From the NCBI GenBank assembly GCA_045643825.1, contig JAZRFV010000086.1, positions 105,960 to 169,959 on the forward strand: a stretch of 64,000 bases of DNA, in the 5' to 3' direction. This document shows positions 18,367-26,825 of this stretch, piece after piece. Position numbers and translations under genes: made by a program. Source of the DNA: Scatosoma sp045643825. Its GTDB lineage: Bacteria; Bacillota; Clostridia; Christensenellales; Borkfalkiaceae. Under the pieces are notes generated by a model that ran no database searches, was not told the origin of the DNA, and saw only the letters and a program-made list of their open reading frames with translations. Positions within the stretch are counted from its first letter, which is position 1. Every line of letters begins with the position of its first letter.

Positions 18367-19317
18367 ATGGTTCGAGAATTAAAAGAAGAAGCGCTGTATT
18401 TATGCGACATAGAAAATAAATTGAACGGGAAAAAGTACAAGCTTTTGCAAATGAGTCACATTTTCCGAGGGGATAAGGAAAAATTATCCAACGATGATTT
18501 GACGCAGCACGAGCATGCTTTTTGCGAACTGTTCTTTGTAACGCATGGTAGCGGTAAAATGTTGATAGGCGGTGAAGAAACCCCGATTTCGGAAGGGGAT
18601 TTGCTTATTATCAACGCAAGCCTGCCACATATCGAGGTAGGGGAAAGCGAGCTGTCCTATTATTGCATAGGGGTAACGTCGCTACATTTCCCTACGACAC
18701 CGAGTAGTTGTAAAATTCACTTGGGGGAAAAGTGGTCAGAAATTTTAGGCTATTTGGATACCATGTACGAGGCGTTATCGACGGATTGTGAGTTTTGCAA
18801 CGAAATCGTTGCGGCGTATTTACAGCTGATTATCGTATATTTATGTTCGGCAAAGGTATGGGAAAAGGGTTTGGTTTCATTTTCGAACAACAAGGTGCAG
18901 TTAGAGCCTGTATCCAAGAAGAAAACCTCGCCTGTGGAAATTGCAAGGACCTACATAGACGCCAACGTGCGCGAAGACATTACAATTGAGCAGCTGTCCA
19001 CACTCGCATTCGTGTCCAAACAGCATTTGATGCGTCAATTTAAGGAATATATGGGCTACAGCCCCATTCAATATCAAAAACGAAAACGGATTACATTATC
19101 TTTCTACAACCTAATGCATCGGCAGGATTCCATTGCAAAGATTGCAAGCTACGTAGGGTTTAAATCGGCGTATGCCTACATTAAATTCTTCAAGGACGTA
19201 ACGGGATACACCCCGCAGGCATTTCGTATAAAATACGTAAACGATTTTAAGGCCGCAGAAAAAATATTAAATCAAGTTTCGGAAATAAAAAAGAAAAAAG
19301 GAAATACAAGGAGGTAG
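18367..19317 (+). CDS. AraC-family transcriptional regulator with N-terminal cupin
   Basis: 316 residues. The N-terminal cupin sensor includes QHEHAFCELFFVTHGSGK and the ISEGDLLIINASLPH turn. The C-terminal double helix-turn-helix runs from about residue 195 (TIEQLSTLAFVSKQHLMRQF) to the AraC signature (YVGFKSAYAYIKFFKDVTGY). It probably senses a sugar and activates the GH2-ABC operon in which it is the second gene. The palindrome AGAAAATATTTTCT at 18342-18355, just before the start, may be coincidental or an autoregulatory site. Confidence 0.93.
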   Translation: MVRELKEEALYLCDIENKLNGKKYKLLQMSHIFRGDKEKLSNDDLTQHEHAFCELFFVTHGSGKMLIGGEETPISEGDLLIINASLPHIEVGESELSYYCIGVTSLHFPTTPSSCKIHLGEKWSEILGYLDTMYEALSTDCEFCNEIVAAYLQLIIVYLCSAKVWEKGLVSFSNNKVQLEPVSKKKTSPVEIARTYIDANVREDITIEQLSTLAFVSKQHLMRQFKEYMGYSPIQYQKRKRITLSFYNLMHRQDSIAKIASYVGFKSAYAYIKFFKDVTGYTPQAFRIKYVNDFKAAEKILNQVSEIKKKKGNTRR

Positions 19318-19321
19318 TTGT

Positions 19322-20242
19322 ATGGATTTTACAGCAATAAAAGAGAAGCTGTCAGCCATAAGCAAAACGAAGAAGTTTCGTGATTCGTTATTTGTATATT
19401 TGCTGATAGCATTGCCCTTAATGGAGTTTTTTGCGATTTACGTCTACACCAACGTCGATTCGTTCTTCTTAGCATTTAAGAGAAACGGTCAGTTTGCGGG
19501 TTGGGCGAATTTCGAGTTGCTTTGGGCGGAGGTGCGCGCACCTGGTTCAACCATCATGATTGCAATTCGAAACACGTTTATTTACTTCGGGGCGGATTGT
19601 ATACTGTTTATATGGTCGATTATACTCTCGTATTTCTTCTATAAACAGATTTTCGCATACAAGTTTTTCAGATTTGTATTGTACATGCCTGCGATTATCT
19701 CGCCCGTTGTGTTCGTTACGCTTTTCAAAAACTTGACCAGCGTCAACGGTGCAATCGACATATTGATTACGAAATTTAATCCCGATTTCGTAATGCCTTC
19801 GTTGCTCGCCCGTTCGGATACGGCAACGTGGACGATGGTGGTGTACATGCTTTGGATGGGTTGGACGAAGAATATGCTCTATTTGGGCGGTTCGTTGGCA
19901 CGTATCCCTGTAGAAGTATTGGAAAGTGCGCGTTTGGACGGCGTAGGGCCTTGGGGAGAATTGACGAAGATTCTTGTTCCTTTGCTTATGCCTACGCTTG
20001 CAACCTTGTTCTTGCTCGACATGATCGGCATTTTGAGCTCCAGCGGCCCTATCCTGCTGTTCACAAAGGGTAAATACGAAACGACGACGATTTCCTATTG
20101 GATGTTTACCTTGGTATATGCAACGGGTGAAAACGCCTATGCAAAAGCATCCGCTGCGGGTATGTGTATGACGCTTATCATGATGCCGTTTATCTATTTC
20201 GTTAGATGGCTGACGGGTAGAGTTGACTCGGTAGAATACTAA
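19322..20242 (+). CDS. Carbohydrate ABC transporter permease (inner-membrane subunit 1)
   Basis: 306 residues with six predicted membrane segments. The EAA loop reads ESARLDGVGPWGELTKILVP, the docking site for the ATPase. It starts four bases after the AraC gene and pairs with the permease 17 bases downstream and the lipoprotein after that. It forms a CUT1-type sugar/oligosaccharide importer. No ATP-binding subunit is encoded in the window; in Firmicutes a shared MsiK-type ATPase elsewhere commonly serves such importers. Confidence 0.93.
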   Translation: MDFTAIKEKLSAISKTKKFRDSLFVYLLIALPLMEFFAIYVYTNVDSFFLAFKRNGQFAGWANFELLWAEVRAPGSTIMIAIRNTFIYFGADCILFIWSIILSYFFYKQIFAYKFFRFVLYMPAIISPVVFVTLFKNLTSVNGAIDILITKFNPDFVMPSLLARSDTATWTMVVYMLWMGWTKNMLYLGGSLARIPVEVLESARLDGVGPWGELTKILVPLLMPTLATLFLLDMIGILSSSGPILLFTKGKYETTTISYWMFTLVYATGENAYAKASAAGMCMTLIMMPFIYFVRWLTGRVDSVEY

Positions 20243-20259
20243 AAAAGGAGGACGAAAAT

Positions 20260-21147
20260 ATGGCTAAGAAAGCACAAGAAAACAGCATCTTAACGCAACG
20301 CGACGGCATTGAAAAAGTTATTTTCGGCATCTTCTTTGGTATTTTAACCGTTCAAATCCTTACCATCCTGTTCCCCTTGTTTGCAATGTTTATGAACGCG
20401 TTTAAGGGGCGTGTGGAATTTGAATATACCAATCTTTGGACGAAACCGAGAGATTGGCAGTTCGCAAACTGGAAAAACGCATTCCAGTACCTGTTCATCG
20501 GCGACGTAAGCTTTATCCAAATGATTTGGAACAGCTTGTGGATTACCTGCGCACGTGCAACGATTTTGTCCTTAACCCCGATGTTGGTCGGCTACGTTTA
20601 TGCGAGATACGACTTTTACGGTAAGAAGGGGATGATGGCGGTGCATTTGTTCACGATGACGATGCCCTTGTTCGGTTCGGGCGGTGCGTACATGAAATTT
20701 ATCCACGACATCGGTTTGTACGACAGCTCCTTATATTTCATCTTAACCTCTTGGAACGGACGTTCGCCCAGCGTATTTATTTATTCCGCGGCGTTTGCAG
20801 CGTTGTCGCATGCATACAAGGAGGCGGCGGAATTGGACGGCGCAAATCGTTTCCGTATCTTCTTCTCGATCGAGGCAAGAATGACGGCGCCCATTTTCTG
20901 GACGTTCTTCATCAATAACACCCTCGGCCTTTGGAACGATTATATGAACATCTTGTTGTATACGCCCAGCTATACCAACTTGTCCACAGGTTTGTACCTG
21001 TTCGGATCAAAGTTTGAAGGCGGCAGTATGCATACGCCTATGTACTGGTGTGGCTTGGTTATCGGTTCGATTCCTACCTTGGTATTGTTCGGCTTCTCGT
21101 CGGATATGATTTTCAAGAATATGGCAATCGGCGGTTTGAAGGGTTAA
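20260..21147 (+). CDS. Carbohydrate ABC transporter permease (inner-membrane subunit 2)
   Basis: 295 residues, ATG after AAAGGAGG. Six hydrophobic segments, and an EAA loop near residue 190 reading YKEAAELDGANRFRIFF. It is the partner of the upstream permease in a CUT1-type importer. The C-terminus ends KNMAIGGLKG, the common ending of MalG/AraQ-type permeases. Confidence 0.93.
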   Translation: MAKKAQENSILTQRDGIEKVIFGIFFGILTVQILTILFPLFAMFMNAFKGRVEFEYTNLWTKPRDWQFANWKNAFQYLFIGDVSFIQMIWNSLWITCARATILSLTPMLVGYVYARYDFYGKKGMMAVHLFTMTMPLFGSGGAYMKFIHDIGLYDSSLYFILTSWNGRSPSVFIYSAAFAALSHAYKEAAELDGANRFRIFFSIEARMTAPIFWTFFINNTLGLWNDYMNILLYTPSYTNLSTGLYLFGSKFEGGSMHTPMYWCGLVIGSIPTLVLFGFSSDMIFKNMAIGGLKG

Positions 21148-21200
21148 CCAACAAAATAAAAAGAGAAAAAAATTTATGCCTAAATTAGGAGGAAAAAATT

Positions 21201-22865
21201 ATGAATAAGAAGTTTATGAAAGTGTTGGCATTATCGCTTGCGGCGTTTAGCGTAGCGCCTATGGCGGCATGTAAAGGCAAGAAGGGCGGCTCGAAAGGTG
21301 GCGCAGAAACCTTGCAATTGTTCGTGTCCGATTTCGGTTACGGTGTAGATTGGGCGTACGAGTTGATCGACGCCTTCAAGGCGGAAGCATGGGTGCAAGA
21401 AAAATATCCCCGTCTTTCCATTCCCGATCCCACCATCAGTACCGTTCGTACGCAGCCTGTTACCGATATTGAAAGTACGTATGCATCGCACGATTTGTAT
21501 TTCTCTTGCGACTATGCATCCAACCCCTTGGGGGAAATTGACGGCGTACGCTTCTATGCGGATTTGACGGATTTGTACAATACCGTTATCCCTGGTGAAA
21601 ATGTAACGGTAAAGGATAAGATGTACCCTCAGTTCGTAGAAGAAGCGGACAGAGATTTGGGCGAAGGCTTTAACGCAATGGACTTCCCTTGGGTAAATGG
21701 CAGCTACGGCTTGCTTTACAATAAATACGTAGTAGATACCTACCTTGGTGCGAATTATCAAATGCCTGTAACGACCTATCAGTTGGTGGAAATGGGTAAT
21801 GATTTGAAGAAAGTGAAAAACGCGCCGAACCTTATCATGGTTGCAAACAAGCAAACGGGTTGGACGGAAGGTGCGTTCCGTGTGCTTTGGGGCCAATACG
21901 GCGGTCAGCAGGGCTTCCGTGACTTCATGTCCGGTCAGGTAGATGGTCAATACAGCGTAGAAGCAATGAAGAATACCGGCCGTTTGAGATCGATGGAAGC
22001 GATTGAAGAATTGCTTTGGTACACCCACGGTTACATTAACACCGATTATGCAAGCTATGATTACAGCGTTACGCAAACCCACTACTTAAATGCAGAGGCT
22101 TGCTTCATGTTCATGGGCGACTGGTTCGAATTGGAAATGAGCGACATCGTAAACGACCCTGCCAGCGAAGGGTTCATCAACGAAGCAAACGAATTCTACT
22201 TCTTAAAAACGCCCGTTATCAGCTCGATTGTAGAAAGAATGGATCTTTACACGCACGGCACGAAAGAATATTCTACGCTTTCCGATGCTGAAAAGGCTGC
22301 ATACGATGCACAGTTGGCACCTATCGTAGAGGCAATTGACGCAGGTGCAACCTCGATGAACGGCGTAAGCGAAAAAGACTTTGCGATGATTAAAGAAGCA
22401 AGAACGTGTAAATCTACGCTTGGTGGCCACGTTGCGTTCGTACCTGAAAACTCGGATGCGAAGGGCTTGGCAAAAGACTTCCTTATGTTTATGGCAAGCA
22501 ATAAGGGCATCGAGGCGTTTATGAAGGCGACGAAGGGTGTTTCGACGGCATTTAAGTATGAAATGGACGTTAACTCTGACCTTTACAAGAGCTTCTCGCC
22601 CCTTCAACAACAAAGAATTAAAGATACCAGCGTAGAAGATTGGCACGTTGGTAAGGGTTACAGAACTCCTTTGACGCGTTCGGGCGCGTTGACGGACGTT
22701 TGCACGCAGTTTGGTCAAAACCAGCTTGAACTTGAATTTGCGAGTGAGAGCGCAAAAGACCGTCGTACTGCAGTACAAATCCACGAGGCAATCTATAACC
22801 ACGTGACTGCAAACAATAATGCAGTTTGGAACAACATGCTTTCCTTGGCAGGGATTACTCAATAA
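21201..22865 (+). CDS. ABC-transporter sugar-binding lipoprotein
   Basis: 554 residues, ATG after a perfect AGGAGG. The signal peptide KKFMKVLALSLAAFSVAPMAAC ends in a lipobox with Cys about residue 24, so it is lipid-anchored outside the membrane. The body matches the family 1 solute-binding fold: an early DFGYGVDWAYELIDAF segment, a central LMVANKQTGWTEGAF-like hinge, and FMASNKGIEAFMKA near the C-terminus. It captures the oligosaccharide for the two permeases just upstream. It is larger than typical ~430-residue binders. A strong stem-loop follows the gene and may raise its relative mRNA abundance. Confidence 0.92.
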   Translation: MNKKFMKVLALSLAAFSVAPMAACKGKKGGSKGGAETLQLFVSDFGYGVDWAYELIDAFKAEAWVQEKYPRLSIPDPTISTVRTQPVTDIESTYASHDLYFSCDYASNPLGEIDGVRFYADLTDLYNTVIPGENVTVKDKMYPQFVEEADRDLGEGFNAMDFPWVNGSYGLLYNKYVVDTYLGANYQMPVTTYQLVEMGNDLKKVKNAPNLIMVANKQTGWTEGAFRVLWGQYGGQQGFRDFMSGQVDGQYSVEAMKNTGRLRSMEAIEELLWYTHGYINTDYASYDYSVTQTHYLNAEACFMFMGDWFELEMSDIVNDPASEGFINEANEFYFLKTPVISSIVERMDLYTHGTKEYSTLSDAEKAAYDAQLAPIVEAIDAGATSMNGVSEKDFAMIKEARTCKSTLGGHVAFVPENSDAKGLAKDFLMFMASNKGIEAFMKATKGVSTAFKYEMDVNSDLYKSFSPLQQQRIKDTSVEDWHVGKGYRTPLTRSGALTDVCTQFGQNQLELEFASESAKDRRTAVQIHEAIYNHVTANNNAVWNNMLSLAGITQ

Positions 22866-22877
22866 TATGCATGATTT

Positions 22878-22913
22878 CATTTCGCTTGCAAAGTATTTTT
22901 TGCAGGCGAAATG
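22878..22913 (+). promoter_or_regulatory. Intercistronic stem-loop after the binding-protein gene
   Basis: A 15-base stem (22878-22892 with 22899-22913, one G-U pair) closes a six-base loop. It lies 13 bases after the stop of the solute-binding protein. There is no clear T-run after it, so it looks like an mRNA-stabilising or partial-termination element rather than a full terminator. Such hairpins are common behind periplasmic-type binding protein genes that need higher expression than their operon partners. Confidence 0.65.
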
Positions 22914-22950
22914 ATCCTATATTTTTATAGTGAAAGGAGAAAAAATTGCG

Positions 22951-25629
22951 GTGAAAAAGATCTTAGCAACAGCGCTTGCATTTTCCTTTTTGGTTTCGGC
23001 GACTGCCTGCAAAAATAAGCAGGGGGATTCTATCCCAGTAACGACCGGAAACGTACAGGTTTGCACGACGAACAGCCTAGAAAAGGTATTACAAAATAAG
23101 GCGTACGACTCTGGTGAATTGAAGCTTGAAATCAAGGGGTTCCAAAACGAATACGAAGCGGCGCAGGTCATTATGACACCCGATTACGACGTAAGCTCTT
23201 ATACCTTGACGCTTAGCGATTTAACCTGCGGCGAAAATACGTTGACAAAGGGAAATTTTGATTTATTCCATGAAAAGTATATCGAGTTGGAGCGTGACGT
23301 AGCAGGCGAGAAAAAACATTTCTACAATGGTTTATCTCCCTATGTAGACGGGGATATGTCCCCCGATGCATTGCTTCCGATGAACGCGGCGATTGAATAT
23401 GGCGAAAACGTAATCAGCAAGGGTAACAACCAAGGTATTTACGTTTCCGTAAAAATCCCCAAAGGTCAGCCTGCGGGCGTATATACGGGCAATTTTACCT
23501 TGGACGTAGACGGGAAAATTACGATAATCCCCGTAGAGGTTACCGTTTGGGGTTATGAAATATCCGATGAAACCCATTCGAGAAGTACTTGGGCGGTTAT
23601 GTTTGACAACAACAAATACGGCGAAGCAAACCTTACCAAATATATGGAAAAGGTATACGTGGAAAATCTTTTGAATTTCCGTTTAAACCCTCAAAACTTG
23701 CCCGTACTTCTTGGCGACGCATCCAGCTTTAACGAGGGAAAGATTGCAGAATGGCTTGATTCGGTTGTAGAATACGCGCAGGATCCTCGTTGTTCTTACA
23801 TCAATATCCCGAGCAAGGCAGCGTCGAACGTTACGGTGAACGGTGTTACCTATTCCCGTTTGTCTGACATTGGACTTTATGAAAAGACGTTGACTGCCAT
23901 TGCGAAACGTTCGTTGAAAGAGGGGATTAACCTTTTCGAAAAGATGGATATGTGGTTAAACTACCTCGACGAAAGCGAACAAAATGGTAACGTGAATAAC
24001 CTCGAAATGAGTACCTACCTGATGAAACAAACGCAGAAGCAATTTGCAGAAACGTGGAAGGCAGAGGTGGCTGCAGGCACTTGGTTTGCGGAAGAAGGCT
24101 ATTCCTATGATAGAAACTTTGCTTACGATATCATTGAAACGATGCGTACGATAAAGCAATTCTGCTCCGACGCGTCGGATGGTGTTACCCGTGACGGTAC
24201 GCGTTTTGAGGCAGGCTCGCCCGACCTTGACGTAGGGATGGATTATAAGGATAGAGACGCTTATTTTAATCATCCTATTTCCAGCTTGACCCGTGCGCAG
24301 GAGTTTGACTATTCGTACAGCAGAGAATTCTTTGACGCTTACGATGAGTGGTACAACGAATATTACGAAACGGACGATGCGGAAAGATGGCTCTATACAG
24401 GCTGTTATCCCCATTATCCTTACGTAAACGTGTTGTTGGATTGCGATTTAATGATGCAAAGAGCAACGGGCTGGATGATGCAGGAATACGACATTGCAGG
24501 TATGCAAATGTGGTATAGTAATATGTATCAAGACATGACGGGTTACAATGCGGCGATGAAGCCTATTTCCGATCCGTATGCCAATGCCAGCCGTTTCCCC
24601 GAAACGAATGGCGACGGATTTACGACCTATCCTGGTATGCCTTACGGGATTGTTGGGCCTATCAATACGATGCGTATCCACAGCCTTCGCGATAGTATGG
24701 AAGATTACGAAGTATTGTACTTATTAGAGCAAGAGTACAAGAAGGTAATGGAAAACGCTGGGTTGGAGTATGACCGCCATGATTTTGAAAATATGGTGGC
24801 GTATATCAATGAAAGCTTCTTTGAACATAACCGTGTCAAAGCCTACGACAATATGAACGAAACCTTCCTTGCTGCAAGAGAGGCGCTTGTTGCGTTGCTT
24901 GATATGGTTACAAAAACGGGTACGGTAATTACCAATTATGAAAAGCTTGCGGATAAGGCCGTTTTGACGGTGTTGTCCACGGATGCGACCTCGGTTACCC
25001 TGAATGGTAGCGAGTTGACGAAACAAAATGCAGGGGAGTACGGCATTTGCAAGGCGGAAATCGACTTGACGAAGTTAAGCACTCCTACGATGCAGGTGAC
25101 TACTGTGACGGAAACGGTAAGCGTAGTGCTTTCGGTTGGCTACTACAATGATAACATGGGGGTAGACACGGTACAAAACCTTATTTCGGCAAACGTTCAG
25201 GATAATACTGCTGGGGTAGAAAACGGGGTATATCGTTATACCTTGGCGGCCGCGGCAACGGAAGAGGATATGCGCTGTATCGATTTGGATTTGAAGGCGT
25301 ATAATATCAACCATTTGTACGGTGAGCTTTGGGTGACGATGTACAATTACGGTACGGAGGACGTGAAGTTTAACCTGTACGCATCCCATTCGGATAATAC
25401 GAGCTTTAAGGAATTTACCAGCCGTTATGGTATCCACGGCGACAAGATTACGTCAGTCACTTTGAAACCAGGTGAAAACCTTGTAAAAATTCCTACCTTC
25501 ATCTTGTTGTGGGATATGCAAAAGCAAAGGGTTCACGGTAGATACGATACGCTTTGGACCTTGCGTTTTGAGGCGACTACAATGGAAGAAATCAGTGTAG
25601 GCTTTGGACAAATTACGATAGAGAGGTAA
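22951..25629 (+). CDS. GH123/DUF4091-like secreted lipoprotein
   Basis: 893 residues from GTG 22951. An in-frame GTG at 22930 exists, but AGGAG (22935-22939) lies between the two and the signal peptide only starts at 22951. The signal KKILATALAFSFLVSATAC carries a lipobox. An N-terminal beta-sandwich (PKGQPAGVYTGNFTLDV) precedes a barrel-like region with DMWLNYLDESEQ and the RDSMEDYEVLYLLE motif (about residues 576-589) common to DUF4091/GH123 proteins. The last ~230 residues are beta-rich. GH123 enzymes are beta-N-acetylgalactosaminidases, but many relatives are uncharacterised. It is in the operon of the sugar importer and likely acts at the cell surface. Confidence 0.8.
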   Translation: MKKILATALAFSFLVSATACKNKQGDSIPVTTGNVQVCTTNSLEKVLQNKAYDSGELKLEIKGFQNEYEAAQVIMTPDYDVSSYTLTLSDLTCGENTLTKGNFDLFHEKYIELERDVAGEKKHFYNGLSPYVDGDMSPDALLPMNAAIEYGENVISKGNNQGIYVSVKIPKGQPAGVYTGNFTLDVDGKITIIPVEVTVWGYEISDETHSRSTWAVMFDNNKYGEANLTKYMEKVYVENLLNFRLNPQNLPVLLGDASSFNEGKIAEWLDSVVEYAQDPRCSYINIPSKAASNVTVNGVTYSRLSDIGLYEKTLTAIAKRSLKEGINLFEKMDMWLNYLDESEQNGNVNNLEMSTYLMKQTQKQFAETWKAEVAAGTWFAEEGYSYDRNFAYDIIETMRTIKQFCSDASDGVTRDGTRFEAGSPDLDVGMDYKDRDAYFNHPISSLTRAQEFDYSYSREFFDAYDEWYNEYYETDDAERWLYTGCYPHYPYVNVLLDCDLMMQRATGWMMQEYDIAGMQMWYSNMYQDMTGYNAAMKPISDPYANASRFPETNGDGFTTYPGMPYGIVGPINTMRIHSLRDSMEDYEVLYLLEQEYKKVMENAGLEYDRHDFENMVAYINESFFEHNRVKAYDNMNETFLAAREALVALLDMVTKTGTVITNYEKLADKAVLTVLSTDATSVTLNGSELTKQNAGEYGICKAEIDLTKLSTPTMQVTTVTETVSVVLSVGYYNDNMGVDTVQNLISANVQDNTAGVENGVYRYTLAAAATEEDMRCIDLDLKAYNINHLYGELWVTMYNYGTEDVKFNLYASHSDNTSFKEFTSRYGIHGDKITSVTLKPGENLVKIPTFILLWDMQKQRVHGRYDTLWTLRFEATTMEEISVGFGQITIER

Positions 25630-25632
25630 GCC

Positions 25633-26820
25633 ATGAAAAAATTGAATAAAATTTTGAGTTTGCTTTTGGCGACGGCGGCTATTTTCTCTTTCGCAGGCTG
25701 TAAGAAAGAATTGTCCGAAGGGGATCAACAGAAGGCCGAAAAAATCCAGCAAATCAAGGACAGCATTGGTAAATTAACCCCGACGCTCATCAATGATTTT
25801 GAAACCCCGAAGGATTTCTACGTTTTACAAGGCGTAGACCAATCGGGCGTTTACGTAGGCAAGGAAATGGCGCATTCCGGCAAACAAAGTGCAAAGGTTT
25901 GGATTCAACCAGAGGATAATCCTTGGTCGGGAAACTCTGCCTTTGCAATGCCCTTGGCTACGGGTTGGCGTGGGGATTTATCGGATATTTCCTTGGTAAA
26001 ATCCATCAGTTTTTGGGTGTATAACGCGCAGGAAGATACCCGTACGGTAACGTGCAAAATGGAGCTTCCCAGCGGTGCATCTGTAAAATTCAGCGAAGAA
26101 ATTTCCGGCAAGGTTTGGACGCAGGTATTTTACGATTTGAAACGTGAACAAATCCCGACTCCTCGTTGTTCGAGCATAATTTTCTCATTTGAAGGCAACG
26201 TTGGGTACGAATCGACTTATTACCTCGACGACGTTGTATTCTATCGTTCGACGCAGGGTGTACAGCAACAAAAGGTACAGCTTGAACCGAATGAAGTGCT
26301 TTTCTTCGACAACGCAACGCAGGTGCGTAACATTGCATCGCATGGCGGTGGCGGCGGCAGTTCGTTGGTAGCTTCCGTAGAACAATCCTCCTTCACCTCG
26401 ACGGGCAGAGGCTCCTCGATGTTGATTACCGCGCCTGGCGGTACGGAGCATTGGAGCAAGAATCAACATTGGCCCGCCGTACAGCTTTACAACGTATCGT
26501 ATACGCCTTGGGCTTTGTATGATATGAACGACGAGCTTTGTTTTGATTACTACGTGCCTGAGGAAGGCGGATTTAGAGAAATTTGGTTCCATATTTACGC
26601 GTATGGTACGCAAATTTATAACAAGCCCGTTTCGATTAAGAGAGGGCAATGGACGACCTTGTCAATCAGCGTAAAACAAATTTGCGGATCGCGTGATAAG
26701 AAGAGCTCGTTTGATGGCATCAACCAATTGGCTTTCTGTTGGGGCGAATTGGATGCACCGGGCGAAACCTTCCAAATTTACGTTGATAATATCCGTATGA
26801 AAGTCAACAAAGGAGAATAA
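25633..26820 (+). CDS. Surface lipoprotein with two tandem galactose-binding-like (CBM-type) domains
   Basis: 395 residues, starting four bases after the preceding stop. The lipobox is FSFAGC (Cys near residue 23). Two repeats of a beta-sandwich pattern follow: one from LINDFETPKDF to YYLDDVVFYR, another from EVLFFDNATQVRN to IYVDNIRMKV. Each ends in the (V/L)D(D/N) calcium-site-like strand typical of CBM-type domains. A GGGGG stretch marks the junction. No catalytic motif is seen. Likely role: glycan binding at the membrane surface, feeding the nearby hydrolases and importer. Confidence 0.75.
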   Translation: MKKLNKILSLLLATAAIFSFAGCKKELSEGDQQKAEKIQQIKDSIGKLTPTLINDFETPKDFYVLQGVDQSGVYVGKEMAHSGKQSAKVWIQPEDNPWSGNSAFAMPLATGWRGDLSDISLVKSISFWVYNAQEDTRTVTCKMELPSGASVKFSEEISGKVWTQVFYDLKREQIPTPRCSSIIFSFEGNVGYESTYYLDDVVFYRSTQGVQQQKVQLEPNEVLFFDNATQVRNIASHGGGGGSSLVASVEQSSFTSTGRGSSMLITAPGGTEHWSKNQHWPAVQLYNVSYTPWALYDMNDELCFDYYVPEEGGFREIWFHIYAYGTQIYNKPVSIKRGQWTTLSISVKQICGSRDKKSSFDGINQLAFCWGELDAPGETFQIYVDNIRMKVNKGE

Positions 26821-26825
26821 CGGAA

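Noticed and set aside
22930..22950. Upstream GTG start for the DUF4091-like gene
   Set aside because: It precedes the AGGAG ribosome site; GTG 22951 gives a clean signal peptide with lipobox.
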